A stretch of DNA of 64,000 nt from Azospirillum sp. 412522 (GTDB lineage: Bacteria; Pseudomonadota; Alphaproteobacteria; Azospirillales; Azospirillaceae): assembly GCF_019805165.1 (NCBI RefSeq), contig NZ_RWIJ01000006.1:62001-126000 (forward strand). The letters run 5' to 3'. This document shows positions 47,894 through 60,517 of the stretch, piece by piece (within the stretch, counting starts at the first letter, position 1; each line of letters begins with the position of its first letter). Made by a program: the position numbers and the translations under genes. The notes under the pieces were generated by a model. The model was not told the DNA's origin, searched no databases, and was given only the letters and a program-made list of their open reading frames with translations.

Positions 47894-49423
47894 ATGAGCG
47901 ACGCACCCGACACCACCATTCTGGAGCCTGTGCCGCCATCCCCGGCCGCGCAGCCCAATTTCTTCGACCGCGCGCTGGACAATCTGCGCACCCGCTGGCG
48001 CGAGATCGCGGCTTCGGCCCGCGGCGCCGTCGGCGCGCCGCCGCGCACCCATCTGCCCAAGGAGGACGCCGAGCGGCTGAAGGAGCAGATCGAAGCGTGC
48101 CTGGAATCGCGTGGCGGCGAGGTCTCGGCCCGCGCCCGCGCCGCCCAACTCGGCCGCACCTATCTGGCGCTCGATCCGCAGGGCAGGCGCAACTTCCTTC
48201 TGATGCTCGCGCGCGACTTCGACGTCGACCGCGACGCGGTGATGGACGCGATGGCGACCTTCCAGGCGGCAGTCGATCCGGTCGCCCGCGGCCATGCCGA
48301 GCGGGCGTTGCGCCGCGCTCTGGAACCGCCGCGCCTGCGGCTGCTGACCCAGTTCAACGCCCTGCCGGAAGGGGTGAAGTTCCTGGTCGACCTGCGCGCC
48401 GAGCTGATGGAGATGGCGCGCGGCGAGCCGCTGCTGCAGGCGCTTGAAGACGATCTGAAGAACCTGCTGCGCGCCTGGTTCGATGTCGGCTTCCTGGAGA
48501 TGCACCGCATCACCTGGGACAGCCCGGCCTCTCTTCTGGAAAGGCTGATCAAGTACGAGGCGGTGCACGAGATCAGCGGCTGGCAGGACCTGAAGGACCG
48601 GCTCGATTCGGACCGGCGCTGCTTCGCCTTCTTCCATCCGCGCATGCCGCACGAGCCGCTGATCTTCGTCGAGGTGGCGCTGGTCCAGGGCATGTCCGAC
48701 AATGTCCAGGCCCTGCTCGACCCGACCGCCCCGGTCTGCGATCCCAAGAGCGCCGACAGCGCCATCTTCTATTCGATCTCCAACGCGCAGGTCGGGCTGG
48801 CCGGCATCAGCTTCGGCAATTTCCTGATCAAGCGGGTGGTCGACGGGCTGGCGACCGAGTTCCCCAACATCAAGTGCTACGCCACCCTGTCGCCGATCCC
48901 CGGCTTCCGCCGCTGGTTCGACCGGTCGCTCGACCGCGACGGAGACGCCCTGCTGACCAACACGGAGGCGGAGAGCATCGCCGAACGGCTGGCCGAGCTG
49001 GAACAGGTTGACGATGCGGACGCGCCGACCGAGGGCGGCGTCGGCGCCGACGAGTCGCCGCTGCTCGCCCACGCCCTCTCCCATCCCGGCTGGGCGGAGG
49101 ACGAGGAGCTCCGGAAGCGCCTGCGCGGTCCGCTGACCCGGATGTGCGTCCATTACCTGACCAGCGTGCAGGAGGCGAAGGGCCATGGCCGTCCCCGCGC
49201 GCTGGATCCGGTGGCGCATTTCCACCTGACCAACGGCGCCCGGATGGAGCGGCTGAACTGGCTGGCCGACCGCTCGGGCAAGGGGCTGAAGCAGTCGCTG
49301 GGGATGATGATCAACTACCGCTACCGGCTGGGCGAGATCGACGCCAACCACGAGGCCTACACCGGCGAAGGACGCATCATCACCTCGTCCGCGGTGCGGT
49401 CGCTGGGGAAGGCGGGCGGCTGA
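47894..49423 (+). CDS. Malonyl-CoA decarboxylase
   Basis: A 509-residue enzyme converting malonyl-CoA to acetyl-CoA and CO2. The helical N-domain (residues 60-170) and the acetyltransferase-like catalytic domain are both complete. Conserved parts include FFHPRMPHEPLIFVEVAL, AIFYSISNAQVGLAGISFG with the catalytic Ser, LSPIPGFRRWF, and DPVAHFHLTNGARMERLNW with the catalytic His. No mat/mdc malonate genes are adjacent. An ATG at 47858 is unlikely. Confidence 0.92.
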   Translation: MSDAPDTTILEPVPPSPAAQPNFFDRALDNLRTRWREIAASARGAVGAPPRTHLPKEDAERLKEQIEACLESRGGEVSARARAAQLGRTYLALDPQGRRNFLLMLARDFDVDRDAVMDAMATFQAAVDPVARGHAERALRRALEPPRLRLLTQFNALPEGVKFLVDLRAELMEMARGEPLLQALEDDLKNLLRAWFDVGFLEMHRITWDSPASLLERLIKYEAVHEISGWQDLKDRLDSDRRCFAFFHPRMPHEPLIFVEVALVQGMSDNVQALLDPTAPVCDPKSADSAIFYSISNAQVGLAGISFGNFLIKRVVDGLATEFPNIKCYATLSPIPGFRRWFDRSLDRDGDALLTNTEAESIAERLAELEQVDDADAPTEGGVGADESPLLAHALSHPGWAEDEELRKRLRGPLTRMCVHYLTSVQEAKGHGRPRALDPVAHFHLTNGARMERLNWLADRSGKGLKQSLGMMINYRYRLGEIDANHEAYTGEGRIITSSAVRSLGKAGG

Positions 49424-49562
49424 CGCGAACAGACCGCGCCTCACTCTCTCGCGTGGGGCCATTTTGCCTGTTTGCTTCCGGCGCGCTGTGCTATAGACCG
49501 GACTTCGCCGGCGGTCCGGCGGGTGTTTGCGCACCCGTCGCGGCTGCCTTTGCCATGAGAAC

Positions 49563-49647
<85 letters not shown>

Positions 49648-49738
49648 TGGCAACACCTTGGACCGCATGGACAACACGGATTCGGGCCGCCCGGACGGGC
49701 GCCGCCGGGCCGGACCAACGAGATAGGCTTTCGTTCCG

Positions 49739-51088
49739 ATGAACATCACCGAGACCAGCACCGACGGCCTCAAGCGCGAATTTCAGGTCGTCATTTCCGC
49801 CAAGGACATCGAAGAGAAGGTGAACGGCAAGCTGGAAGAGCTGCGCCGCACGGTCCAGCTGCCGGGCTTCCGTCCGGGCAAGGTGCCGGTCACCGTGATC
49901 AAGCAGCGCTATTTCGGTGGCGTGCTGTCCGAGGTGCTGGAGGACGCCATCTCCGACAGCTCGCGTCAGGCGCTGAGCGAGCGCGGCCTGCGCGTCGCCC
50001 TGCAGCCGAAGATCGAGGTCGAGAAGTACGAGGACGGCGGCGACCTCACCTACAAGATGGCGGTCGAGCTGCTGCCGGACGTCGAGCCGGGCGACTTCTC
50101 CGGCCTCGAGCTGGAGAAGCCGGTCGCCGAGGTCACCGACGAGTCGGTGGAAGAGGCGCTGGCCCGTCTGGCCTCGGCCCAGTCGACCCAGGCCCCGGTC
50201 ACCGAGGACCGCGCGGCCGAGACCGGCGACATCGCCGTGATCGACTTCGCCGGCACGGTCGACGGCGAGGCGCTGGACGGCATGGACGGCAAGGACTACC
50301 CGCTGGAGCTGGGTGCCGGCCGCTTCGTCCCCGGCTTCGAGGAGCAGCTGGTCGGCGTCAAGGCCGGCGAGCACCGCACCGTCAACGTCACCTTCCCGGA
50401 AGACTATCCGCACGAGCGCCTGAAGGGCGCCGCGACGGTCTTCGAGGTCGACGTCAAGGAGCTGCGCAAGAACGTCCCGGCCGAGGTCAATGACGAGCTC
50501 GCCAAGGAGTTCGGCATGGAGAGCCTGGAGAAGATGCGCGAAGCGATCCGCGACCGCATCAAGGGCGAGTATGCCGGCCTGTCGCGCCTGCGCGTGAAGC
50601 GCCAGCTGCTCGACAAGCTGGCCGAGGCCCACTCGTTCGAGGTGCCGCCCGGCATGGTCGACATCGAGTTCGAGGGCATCTGGGCGCGCCTGCAGGAAGA
50701 GCTGAAGAATGGCACCGCCGGCGAGGACGCCGACAAGCCCGAGGACGAGCTGAAGGCCGAGTACCGCTCGATCGCCGAGCGCCGCGTCCGCCTGGGCCTG
50801 CTGCTGTCGGAAGTCGGCCGCCGCAACAACATCCAGGTCACCCAGGACGAGGTGAACCGCGCCCTGATCAACGAAGCCCGCCGCTTCCCCGGCCAGGAGC
50901 GTCAGGTGTTCGAGTTCTTCAAGCAGAACCAGCAGGCCCTGGAGAACCTCCGCGCCCCGATCTTCGAGGACAAGGTGGTCGACCACATCCTGGATCAGGC
51001 CAAGGTGACCGAGAAGACCGTCAGCGTCGAAGAGCTGACGAAGGACGAGGACGAGGACGAGGCGGGCAACGAGTCCGCGGCCGCCTAA
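49739..51088 (+). CDS. tig: Trigger factor
   Basis: A 449-residue ribosome-associated chaperone and prolyl isomerase. The ribosome-binding signature is PGFRPGKVP near residue 43, the FKBP-like domain runs from about residues 160 to 245 ([31 protein letters not shown]), and the long helical C-domain ends in an acidic tail. It is followed by clpP and clpX, the standard order. Confidence 0.97.
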   Translation: MNITETSTDGLKREFQVVISAKDIEEKVNGKLEELRRTVQLPGFRPGKVPVTVIKQRYFGGVLSEVLEDAISDSSRQALSERGLRVALQPKIEVEKYEDGGDLTYKMAVELLPDVEPGDFSGLELEKPVAEVTDESVEEALARLASAQSTQAPVTEDRAAETGDIAVIDFAGTVDGEALDGMDGKDYPLELGAGRFVPGFEEQLVGVKAGEHRTVNVTFPEDYPHERLKGAATVFEVDVKELRKNVPAEVNDELAKEFGMESLEKMREAIRDRIKGEYAGLSRLRVKRQLLDKLAEAHSFEVPPGMVDIEFEGIWARLQEELKNGTAGEDADKPEDELKAEYRSIAERRVRLGLLLSEVGRRNNIQVTQDEVNRALINEARRFPGQERQVFEFFKQNQQALENLRAPIFEDKVVDHILDQAKVTEKTVSVEELTKDEDEDEAGNESAAA

Positions 51089-51103
51089 CTCCCCAAAAGG
51101 AGT

Positions 51104-51127
51104 GGGGGCGGACTACCATCCGCCCCC
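51104..51127 (+). terminator. Hairpin between tig and clpP
   Basis: A perfect 9-bp stem, GGGGGCGGA with TCCGCCCCC, 15 bases after tig, without a T-run. It may act as a partial terminator or an RNA-processing site between tig and clpP. CCTATAT at about 51135-51141 may be a -10 box for clpP. Confidence 0.5.
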
Positions 51128-51200
51128 GAAGGTTCCTATATGTGGTTCCGTGCCGGCAACGATCACCGGTTCAGCCAACTGCGGGGGCAGGGAAGAACAC

Positions 51201-51827
51201 ATGTACGACTTCGAGCCGAAGATGAATGCTCTGGTCCCGATGGTCATCGAACAGACCAACCGGGGCGAGCGCGCGTACGACATCTATTCGCGCCTGCTGA
51301 AGGAGCGGATCATCTTCCTGATCGGCGGAGTGAACGACGCCGTCGCCAGCCTGATCTGCTCGCAGCTGCTGTTCCTTGAGTCGGAGAACCCGAACAAGGA
51401 CATTGCGATCTACATCAATTCACCGGGCGGCTACGTCTCGGCCGGCCTCGCCATCTACGACACCATGCAGTACATCCGTCCGCAGGTGTCGACGGTGTGC
51501 ATGGGTCAGGCGGCCTCGATGGGCTCGCTGCTGCTGGCCGCCGGCGCACCGGGCAAGCGCTTCTCGCTGCCGAACAGCCGCATCATGATCCACCAGCCGT
51601 CGGGCGGCGCCCAGGGCCAGGCCTCGGACATCGAGATCCAGGCCCAGGAGATCCTGAAGCTGCGCTCGCGCCTGAACGACATCTACGTCAAGCACACCGG
51701 GCAGGATCTCGACACCATCGAGACCGCCATGGAGCGCGACAAGTTCATGTCGCCGGAGGAGGCGAAGGCCTTCGGTCTGATCGACGAGGTGGTGGAGAAG
51801 CGCCCCGGCGTCGACCACCATTCCTGA
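51201..51827 (+). CDS. clpP: ATP-dependent Clp protease proteolytic subunit
   Basis: A 208-residue serine protease subunit that forms the ClpP barrel. Catalytic Ser is in [11 protein letters not shown], His in [10 protein letters not shown], and Asp in the following [13 protein letters not shown]. The ATG at 51201 gives the conserved start [18 protein letters not shown]. It pairs with ClpX encoded 255 bases downstream; that gap (51828-52082) holds no other gene and probably contains a clpX promoter. Confidence 0.97.
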   Translation: MYDFEPKMNALVPMVIEQTNRGERAYDIYSRLLKERIIFLIGGVNDAVASLICSQLLFLESENPNKDIAIYINSPGGYVSAGLAIYDTMQYIRPQVSTVCMGQAASMGSLLLAAGAPGKRFSLPNSRIMIHQPSGGAQGQASDIEIQAQEILKLRSRLNDIYVKHTGQDLDTIETAMERDKFMSPEEAKAFGLIDEVVEKRPGVDHHS

Positions 51828-52082
51828 GCCGGCAATCCCGGGCGCACCCAACAAAGGGTTGATCGGGTCGTGACGCTGTTGTTGAATGGCAGTGACACGA
51901 TCCGGTCATCTGGGGAAGCCTGCAAGGGAACCCGGGTATGCGGATCGTGATGCGTCGCCAAATCGGCGCATGACCTTGTCGCGGGCGTCGCCCGCGATAA
52001 CCTGAGTAGGACCGGCGTCGGGGGGCGCCGCGAACGGGCATGGCCCCAGGGGCCACGCCTCCCGCGAGATGACGGAGTACCG

Positions 52083-53345
52083 ATGAGCAAGTCCAGCAGC
52101 GGCGATTCGAAGAATACGCTCTACTGCTCCTTCTGCGGCAAGAGCCAGCACGAGGTCCGCAAGCTGATTGCCGGTCCGACGGTGTTCATCTGCGATGAAT
52201 GCGTCGAACTGTGCATGGACATCATTCGCGAGGAGAACAAGACGACCCTCGTGAAGTCCCGCGATGGGGTTCCGACTCCGCGCGACATTCATGCGGTGCT
52301 CGACGATTACGTCATCGGACAGTCCTACGCCAAGCGCGTGCTGTCGGTGGCGGTCCACAACCATTACAAGCGCCTCGCCCACGGGACGAAGCACAACGAC
52401 GTCGAACTGGCGAAGTCGAACATCCTGCTGATCGGCCCGACCGGCTGCGGCAAGACGCTGCTGGCCCAGACGCTGGCCCGCATCATCGACGTTCCCTTCA
52501 CCATGGCCGACGCCACGACGCTGACCGAAGCCGGCTATGTCGGCGAGGACGTCGAGAACATCATCCTCAAGCTGCTCCAGGCGGCCGACTACAATGTCGA
52601 GCGGGCGCAGCGCGGCATCGTCTACATCGACGAGGTCGACAAGATCAGCCGCAAGTCCGACAACCCGTCGATCACCCGCGACGTGTCGGGCGAGGGCGTG
52701 CAGCAGGCCCTGCTGAAGATCATGGAAGGCACCGTCGCCTCCGTGCCGCCGCAGGGCGGGCGCAAGCATCCGCAGCAGGAGTTCCTGCAGGTCGACACCA
52801 GCAACATCCTGTTCATCTGCGGCGGCGCCTTCGCCGGCCTGGACAAGATCATCGCCCAGCGCGGCAAGGGCACCAGCATCGGCTTCGGCGCCGATGTCCG
52901 CTCGGCCGACGAGCGCGCCACCGGCGAGATCCTGCACGAGGTCGAGCCCGAGGATCTGCTGAAGTTCGGCCTGATCCCCGAGTTCATCGGCCGCCTGCCG
53001 GTGCTGGCCACCCTGTCCGACCTGGACGAGGCGGCACTGGTCGAGATCCTCAGCAAGCCGAAGAACGCCCTGGTCAAGCAGTACCAGCGCCTTTTCGAGA
53101 TGGAGGACGTCCATCTGGAGTTCTCCGAGGACGCCATGCGCGCCATCGCCCACAAGGCCATCGCCCGCAAGACCGGCGCCCGCGGCCTGCGGTCGATCAT
53201 GGAAGCCATCCTGCTCGACCCGATGTTCGATCTGCCCGGGTTGACCGGCATCGAGAGCATCCTGGTCAACAAGGAAGTGGTCGAAGGGCGGGCCAAGCCG
53301 CTCTATGTCCATGCCGAGCGCCGCAGCGAGGCGCCGGGCGCCTAG
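52083..53345 (+). CDS. clpX: ClpX unfoldase
   Basis: A 420-residue AAA+ ATPase. The N-terminal zinc domain has CSFCGKS and CDEC (residues 16-43), Walker A is [12 protein letters not shown] near residue 118, Walker [12 protein letters not shown], and the IGF-type ClpP-binding loop is [10 protein letters not shown]. It unfolds ssrA-tagged and other substrates for ClpP; its adaptor SspB and the tag-encoding tmRNA are 15 kb away in this window. Confidence 0.97.
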   Translation: MSKSSSGDSKNTLYCSFCGKSQHEVRKLIAGPTVFICDECVELCMDIIREENKTTLVKSRDGVPTPRDIHAVLDDYVIGQSYAKRVLSVAVHNHYKRLAHGTKHNDVELAKSNILLIGPTGCGKTLLAQTLARIIDVPFTMADATTLTEAGYVGEDVENIILKLLQAADYNVERAQRGIVYIDEVDKISRKSDNPSITRDVSGEGVQQALLKIMEGTVASVPPQGGRKHPQQEFLQVDTSNILFICGGAFAGLDKIIAQRGKGTSIGFGADVRSADERATGEILHEVEPEDLLKFGLIPEFIGRLPVLATLSDLDEAALVEILSKPKNALVKQYQRLFEMEDVHLEFSEDAMRAIAHKAIARKTGARGLRSIMEAILLDPMFDLPGLTGIESILVNKEVVEGRAKPLYVHAERRSEAPGA

Positions 53346-53374
53346 TTCCGCTCGAACTGCTGACGTGAAAATCC

Positions 53375-53403
53375 AAAAGGGGTGCTTCGGCGCCCCTTTT
53401 TCT
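53375..53403 (+). terminator. Rho-independent terminator of clpX
   Basis: AAAAGGGGTGC, loop TTCG, GCGCCCCTTTTTCT: a near-perfect stem with a UUCG tetraloop and a T-run, 30 bases after clpX. It separates the tig-clpPX block from the chemoreceptor gene. Confidence 0.88.
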
Positions 53404-53627
53404 TTGCCTGCGGTCAAGTCGAAGGGGAAAGCCTTATCGGGGTTGCAGCTATAGTCCGGAGGATCAACTGTTCTTGGCCAGATGGCGTGGCTGCGGAATT
53501 AATGAATCGGAAAATATAAGCTGATAGGATTAACCTGAAAGTTTGGAAGCGCAAGAATAGCCACGTCGCTCCGGCTCGTGCATCGGCGATTCCGACCGCT
53601 TGAACAGAATATTGCGGTGGGCGAGCA

Positions 53628-55700
53628 ATGAAAATTCGTAACTTTCTTTATGTGTGCCTGACTTGCGTCGGGGTGGTCTCTGCCGTTCCCGCGACGTGGC
53701 TTGCGGTGCAGGAGAGTGGGTCGGCTGGCCGGGCCGCCGATGCGCGGAGCATCGTCGATGTGGTCGGCGCCGCCACTGCGGTCAGCGAGGCCATGGCGCT
53801 GGAACGTGGTGTGGTCAACCTCCCGCTGACGGCGGGCAAGCTCATCGACGATGCCACCCGTACCTCGCTGTCGAAGGTGCGCTCCCAGGCGGACACGGCG
53901 CTCGCCAGTTATCTCGCGGCCGTGAAGGTGTTGGCGGATTCCCGGGCCAACTCGGAAAGCACCGGACTGGCGCAGCGCCTGTCGGAGGTCCGCAGCATGA
54001 CCGACGGCTGGCTGGCGAAGGAACCGTCCGCCCGCCCGGCCGACGCTTCGGCACAGTTCTTCGCCGGCATGGTCAAGGTGGCCGAGCAGATCGCCGTAAC
54101 CACGAACCGGCTCAATCACCGTCTGAACGACCTTGACGCGTCTGTGGGCGACCGGGTCGACATCGCCATCCGCGCTGCCGCCCTGCGTGAGCAGGCCGGC
54201 CAGCAGTCGGTCCTGTATCTCCGCGCCCTGGGCACCGGAAAGCCGATGATTCCGGAGGCCGAAGCCGAGGCGATGACCCTTGAGGGGCGGATCATGGCTA
54301 ACTGGAACTCGGTCGAGGACGACATCGTCGCCGGCGAGATGGAACCTGCGCTGCGCACGGCGCTGGAAACCGCGCGGAAGGGCTATATCCAGGGCTTCGG
54401 CGCTTTCAAGGCCCGGGTTCTGGCGGCATCCCGCGCCGGCAAGCCCTATGACCTCGACGGTGCCGAATGGCGTCGCTCGGCCTCTCCGCTGCTCCAGGAT
54501 CTGCTGGTGATCCGCGATGCCGGCATCGCCGTCGGCCGCGAGATGGCGTCCGACCATCATTCCACGGCGTTCCGCCGCATGTTGCTGGCGATCGGGGTGA
54601 TGGTGGCCGGCTTTGCAGCCCTGGTCGGCGCTGCAGTCGCGATCACCCGGCGGGCCTCGCGGCCGGTCGTCGAACTGGCCCAGGTGGTCGCGACCATCGC
54701 CGGCGGACGGCGCGACCTTGCCGTTCCACATCGCCAGCGGGCGGACGAGATCGGCGAGATGGCCGCGGCGATCGACGTGCTGCAATCCCGTGCCCGCGAA
54801 GCCGACGACGCCGAGTCCCGACGTCGGGTCGAGCGCGAGGAGCGCGAGGAGAACCGGCGCGCCATGGAGCGGGCGACCCAGGATTTCGTGGCGCAGCTCG
54901 AATCCGTGGTCGGGCATCTGTCCAGCACGGCGGAATCGGTGCGCGGCAACTCCGAACGCCTGTCGCTGGCGGCGGAAAGCTCCTCGTCCCTGTCCTCGTC
55001 GGCGGCGTCGGCATCGGAACTGGCGAATGGCAACATCCAGACGGTGGCGGCGGCGGCCGAACAGCTTCAGGCCTCCATCGGCGAGATCAGCCGGCGGATC
55101 GACGACGCCTCGCGCATCGCCCAGGATGCGGTCCGCGAGGCCGGCAGCACGGCCGGGATCGTCGCGACCCTGGCCGAGCGGGCGGCCGGGATCGGTTCGG
55201 TGGTCGACATGATCAGCTCGATCGCCTCGCAGACCAACCTGCTGGCGCTCAACGCCACCATCGAGGCGGCGCGCGCCGGCGAGGCCGGCAAGGGGTTCGC
55301 CGTGGTCGCCTCGGAGGTGAAGAATCTGGCCGGCCAGACCGCCAAGGCGACGGACGACATCCAGCTTCGCGTCGGGGAGATCCGCGACGTCAGCGGCAGC
55401 GCCGTCACGGCGATCGACGCCATCAGCCGCACCGTCACCGCGATCAGCGAGGCGGCGTCGGCCGTCGCCGCCGCGGTGGAGGAGCAGAACGCCGCCACCC
55501 GTGAGATCGCGCGCAACATCCAGGCCGCCGCCCAGGGCACCGTCGAGGTGTCCGGCAGCATCGGTCAGGTCGCGTCGACCGCGGAAAGCACGCGCATGGC
55601 GTCGGGAGAGCTGCTGACCGCGTCGCGCGGGCTGTCGCACGAGGCCGGAACCCTGCGTACGACCGTCGACGGCTATGTGAGCCGCCTCAAAACCGCCTGA
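53628..55700 (+). CDS. Methyl-accepting chemotaxis protein
   Basis: A 690-residue chemoreceptor. The first membrane segment is residues 5-27, a periplasmic helical sensor of about 280 residues follows, and the second membrane segment is near residues 308-333. A HAMP domain ([19 protein letters not shown]) leads to a long cytoplasmic coiled coil whose tip is [20 protein letters not shown] and [15 protein letters not shown], the CheA/CheW-binding signature. There is no C-terminal receptor pentapeptide. The ligand is unknown. It sits between clpX and lon with its own flanking terminator-like stems. Confidence 0.93.
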   Translation: MKIRNFLYVCLTCVGVVSAVPATWLAVQESGSAGRAADARSIVDVVGAATAVSEAMALERGVVNLPLTAGKLIDDATRTSLSKVRSQADTALASYLAAVKVLADSRANSESTGLAQRLSEVRSMTDGWLAKEPSARPADASAQFFAGMVKVAEQIAVTTNRLNHRLNDLDASVGDRVDIAIRAAALREQAGQQSVLYLRALGTGKPMIPEAEAEAMTLEGRIMANWNSVEDDIVAGEMEPALRTALETARKGYIQGFGAFKARVLAASRAGKPYDLDGAEWRRSASPLLQDLLVIRDAGIAVGREMASDHHSTAFRRMLLAIGVMVAGFAALVGAAVAITRRASRPVVELAQVVATIAGGRRDLAVPHRQRADEIGEMAAAIDVLQSRAREADDAESRRRVEREEREENRRAMERATQDFVAQLESVVGHLSSTAESVRGNSERLSLAAESSSSLSSSAASASELANGNIQTVAAAAEQLQASIGEISRRIDDASRIAQDAVREAGSTAGIVATLAERAAGIGSVVDMISSIASQTNLLALNATIEAARAGEAGKGFAVVASEVKNLAGQTAKATDDIQLRVGEIRDVSGSAVTAIDAISRTVTAISEAASAVAAAVEEQNAATREIARNIQAAAQGTVEVSGSIGQVASTAESTRMASGELLTASRGLSHEAGTLRTTVDGYVSRLKTA

Positions 55701-55724
55701 TCCGACGAAAACGGGGAGGGAAGC

Positions 55725-55760
55725 GGCGGTTTCCGGCTGCGTTGCGGCTTGGAAACCGCC
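55725..55760 (+). terminator. Inverted repeat after the chemoreceptor gene
   Basis: GGCGGTTTCC (55725-55734) pairs with GGAAACCGCC (55751-55760), 25 bases after the stop. No T-run follows, so it is a weak or Rho-assisted terminator at best. Confidence 0.5.
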
Positions 55761-55907
55761 TGTTGCGCGCCTTAGCCCCCTTGAAGGCCGCATGACCGTG
55801 TGCCACGTTAGTCGGGTGCCGTAGGCGATCCCCGCGCTCGACCCGAGGCGGGGGCTGTGTCAGGCCCATTCCGGGCTGGCGGCGATCCATTCATTGAGGC
55901 CCTGCCC

Positions 55908-58322
<2,415 letters not shown>

Positions 58323-58472
58323 TGGGCGCCACCTGAACCGGGGCGTCGCTCCTCCGGGGGAGTTGCGGTCGTGAGTTGATCGTGGCCGCCCCCGGGCGTG
58401 GTGCCTTTTGGGGACAAGAGCGGCTTTGCCGCCCGTCGGGAATTGACGGGCGGCAAGCGCTGTGCTTATCCT

Positions 58473-58500
58473 TTGCTTCCAAAAAGTCGTGGACGATAAA
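58473..58500 (+). promoter_or_regulatory. Possible promoter of the HU gene
   Basis: TTGCTT (58473-58478), a 16-base spacer, and GATAAA (58495-58500), about 54 bases before the GTG start. The region is AT-richer than its surroundings. Confidence 0.45.
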
Positions 58501-58554
58501 GTCCTGGGGCGGCTTTTGTCTTTCAGTATTTGCTGAATTTCGAAGGGGGATTGC

Positions 58555-58827
58555 GTGAACAAGAACGATCTCGTGGCGCATGTTGCCGAAGCGTCCGGTT
58601 TGTCCAAGACCGACGCCACGAAGGCCGTCGACGCCGTGTTCGACAGCATCGCCGAGTCCTTGAAGAACGGCGATGAAGTCCGTCTGGTCGGCTTCGGCAC
58701 CTTCGCGGTCGCTGAGCGTCCCGCGACCGAAGGCCGCAACCCGCGCACCGGCGAGAAGATCGACATCCCGGCGTCGAAGCAGCCGAAGTTCAAGGCCGGC
58801 AAGACCCTGAAGGACGCCCTGAACTGA
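58555..58827 (+). CDS. hup: DNA-binding protein HU
   Basis: A 90-residue HU-family nucleoid protein from a GTG start (MNKNDLVAHVAEASGLSKTD). The arm region GRNPRTGEKIDIPASKQPKF and VGFGTFAVAERPAT match HU rather than IHF. GAAGGGGGA precedes the start. A GC stem follows the gene. Confidence 0.95.
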   Translation: MNKNDLVAHVAEASGLSKTDATKAVDAVFDSIAESLKNGDEVRLVGFGTFAVAERPATEGRNPRTGEKIDIPASKQPKFKAGKTLKDALN

Positions 58828-58877
58828 GTTTCGGGTGACCGGGCTTGAAGTTTCATGCCCCGTCGGGGCATAGTGCG

Positions 58878-58903
58878 GCCGGCCGGGCACCCACCCGGCC
58901 GGC
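58878..58903 (+). terminator. GC stem after the HU gene
   Basis: GCCGGCCGGG (58878-58887) pairs with CCCGGCCGGC (58894-58903), followed by a weak T-rich TTGCGTTTG. It is a likely terminator between hup and tRNA-Val. Confidence 0.6.
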
Positions 58904-58935
58904 TTGCGTTTGACGAACAGGCCTTCAGCGGGTTC

Positions 58936-59010
58936 GGGCGATTAGCTCAGCGGTAGAGCGTCTCGTTTACACCGAGAATGTCGGGGGTTCGATCCCCTCA
59001 TCGCCCACCA
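58936..59010 (+). tRNA. tRNA-Val (TAC anticodon)
   Basis: GGGCGAT pairs with ATCGCCC, the D-arm is TAGCTCAGCGGTAGAGC, the anticodon loop TTTACAC between TCTCG and CGAGA gives TAC, and the T-arm has GGGGGTTCGATCCCC. CCA is encoded at 59008-59010. Sequence character changes directly after it, so its 3' end is a likely integration site. Confidence 0.97.
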
Positions 59011-59812
59011 ATCTTTTCAATGACTTAGCGGTAGCGTCACAGCCCGTCAGAGTGCGTTGAAGTGAACTAGGTAGCATTTAGGTAACAGCGTGCCGGTGTC
59101 TGATGCCGGGCGCGTGCGGCGCGGCGCAGCGGATGCCCCGTAGCTCAGTGCTCGGGGAGCGGCGTAGCTCTCTGCGGCGAAGCGGGAGCGGATGGCCGGC
59201 CGTTGGGCCAGCGATTGACCAGACGGGCCGCTTTCCTGCCTGTCGATCCGCTTCCCAGTCTCTGACAGACTGACAGACCTGACGCATCAAGCTCGCAACA
59301 TCAAATCATGCAAGTTAGTTGTATATGGCATTGCTATATACACGCGTATTGCATTGTAGCCCTCATATAGATCGATCCGTCAGAACGCGTCAGTGCGTCA
59401 GGCTGACGGACCCGATGAAGTGGCAATGTGCGGGAAAAATCCAGTTACATGATCGCGCTTTGGTGGCGCGTTGGGCTATCCGCTCGGCTCCCCTCTCTTT
59501 TCAGCACTGATTTTGCCTTTGATGGTCGGTCATTCCGGCGGCAAACGGGCACTTCTCAGGGGGTGGGGGGGTGTAAATCCTACCAACCCTGGCGGTCACG
59601 GACCGGTGCCTTAAGCAAACGCGCGTGAGCGCGAAATTGGGAAATCTTTTTTTTCTCATGAGCTTAGTCAGGGTGGTGCCGCCCGTTTCGCTGCACTCGT
59701 TCATCTGGCATTTCCTTCAAGGTGCCGCTCAGAAGGTCTATTCTGAGTGCTGCACACAATGCTTGACCTCCCGAATTCTGTGTGAGAAACAGAATGAACA
59801 ACGGAGGTGCCT
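59011..59812. other. Non-coding leader of the integrated element
   Basis: About 800 bases without a supported gene; the short open frames here lack ribosome sites and protein-like composition. It holds a roughly 140-bp dyad at 59262-59401 and an AT-rich stretch around 59290-59370. A GGAGGT site before 59813 starts the first gene. No integrase or tRNA fragment of useful length was found. Confidence 0.5.
59262..59401. repeat. Large imperfect dyad with three CTGAC/GTCAG half-sites per side
   Basis: CTGAC occurs at 59262, 59270 and 59279; its complement GTCAG occurs at 59379, 59389 and 59397. The two sets are mirror images about position 59331, where GTATAT (59321-59326) and ATATAC (59336-59341) form a central palindrome. 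ATGCAA on the plus strand at 59308-59313 is mirrored by TTGCAT at 59350-59355. This looks like an assembly site for a dimeric or multimeric DNA-binding protein, such as an origin, an operator or a recombination arm; function is unproven. Confidence 0.65.
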
Positions 59813-60517
59813 ATGGCTCGCTTACCCGCACTTGTAACGGCATTAGCAAAATTCGATGGACGCGACCGCGCAGCGCTTGAGCATGTTGCACGCGCTATCC
59901 GAGAGGCTGGCTATATTCCCACTACGAAGCGCGGCGTTGGAGCGGCCAACATGACGGCGCGTGAGGCGGTCAATCTGCTTCTGGCTGTGAATGGTGCTGA
60001 CTCGGTTAAGGATGCTCCGCTGGCAGTGGACCGCTTCCGCTCGCTTGAGTTGCATGATCACTTGATCGCGCCCGAATGCGATCTTGCGCTCTTTCGAGAG
60101 ATCATCGGGCATCAGACGCTGGGCCAGGGCTTGGAGTGCCTGATTGACGGCATGGGTGAATTTCTCGCCGCTGCATGCATTCTTCTTCGTACCGGCTATA
60201 GTGAGAACCAAGCCGCGTCCGAAGCCTCCCAAAGCGAATTGTTGTCTGGCCCTTGGGATACACCCTTCCATTTCTCGGTGTCTCTGCATCGCTATAGCGC
60301 AGAAATCCTATGTAAAATATGGGTCCAGTCGCAGTCTGGTGGCGGCGAGTGGAGAACCTTGTTCTATGCGAGCTACATTGTTTCCTTAGAACGCTTGGCT
60401 TCAGGTTTTTATGGGAACGGTAGCGACAGGCGGTACCGAAAGGTATCGGTACACTTGGACGGTCGCTTGCTATTCGGTCTGTTCGCCGCCCTCATGAATG
60501 AGGAGGCTGGCGAATGA
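59813..60517 (+). CDS. Unknown protein of the phage-derived element
   Basis: 234 residues with a strong GGAGGT site before the ATG. The N-terminal half (LPALVTALAKFDGRDRAALE, AIREAGYIPTTKRGVGAANM) looks helical, with a basic helix-turn-helix-like segment ending MTAREAVNLLLAVNG. The C-terminal half contains SVSLHRYSAEILCKIW and YRKVSVHLDGRLLFGLF. The start of the prohead protease overlaps its stop by 4 bases, so the two are co-translated. It could be a phage regulator or a small packaging protein; I recognise no family. Confidence 0.7.
   Translation: MARLPALVTALAKFDGRDRAALEHVARAIREAGYIPTTKRGVGAANMTAREAVNLLLAVNGADSVKDAPLAVDRFRSLELHDHLIAPECDLALFREIIGHQTLGQGLECLIDGMGEFLAAACILLRTGYSENQAASEASQSELLSGPWDTPFHFSVSLHRYSAEILCKIWVQSQSGGGEWRTLFYASYIVSLERLASGFYGNGSDRRYRKVSVHLDGRLLFGLFAALMNEEAGE

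Noticed and set aside
59020..59045. Possible tRNA-Val fragment or attachment-site copy just after the tRNA
   Set aside because: Only AGCGGTAG and a few further bases match the D-arm; the match is too short and lacks the 3' end that an attachment duplication would copy.
59319..59837. Three short plus-strand open frames in the element's leader
   Set aside because: No ribosome sites, no protein-like composition, and they overlap the dyad or the next gene.
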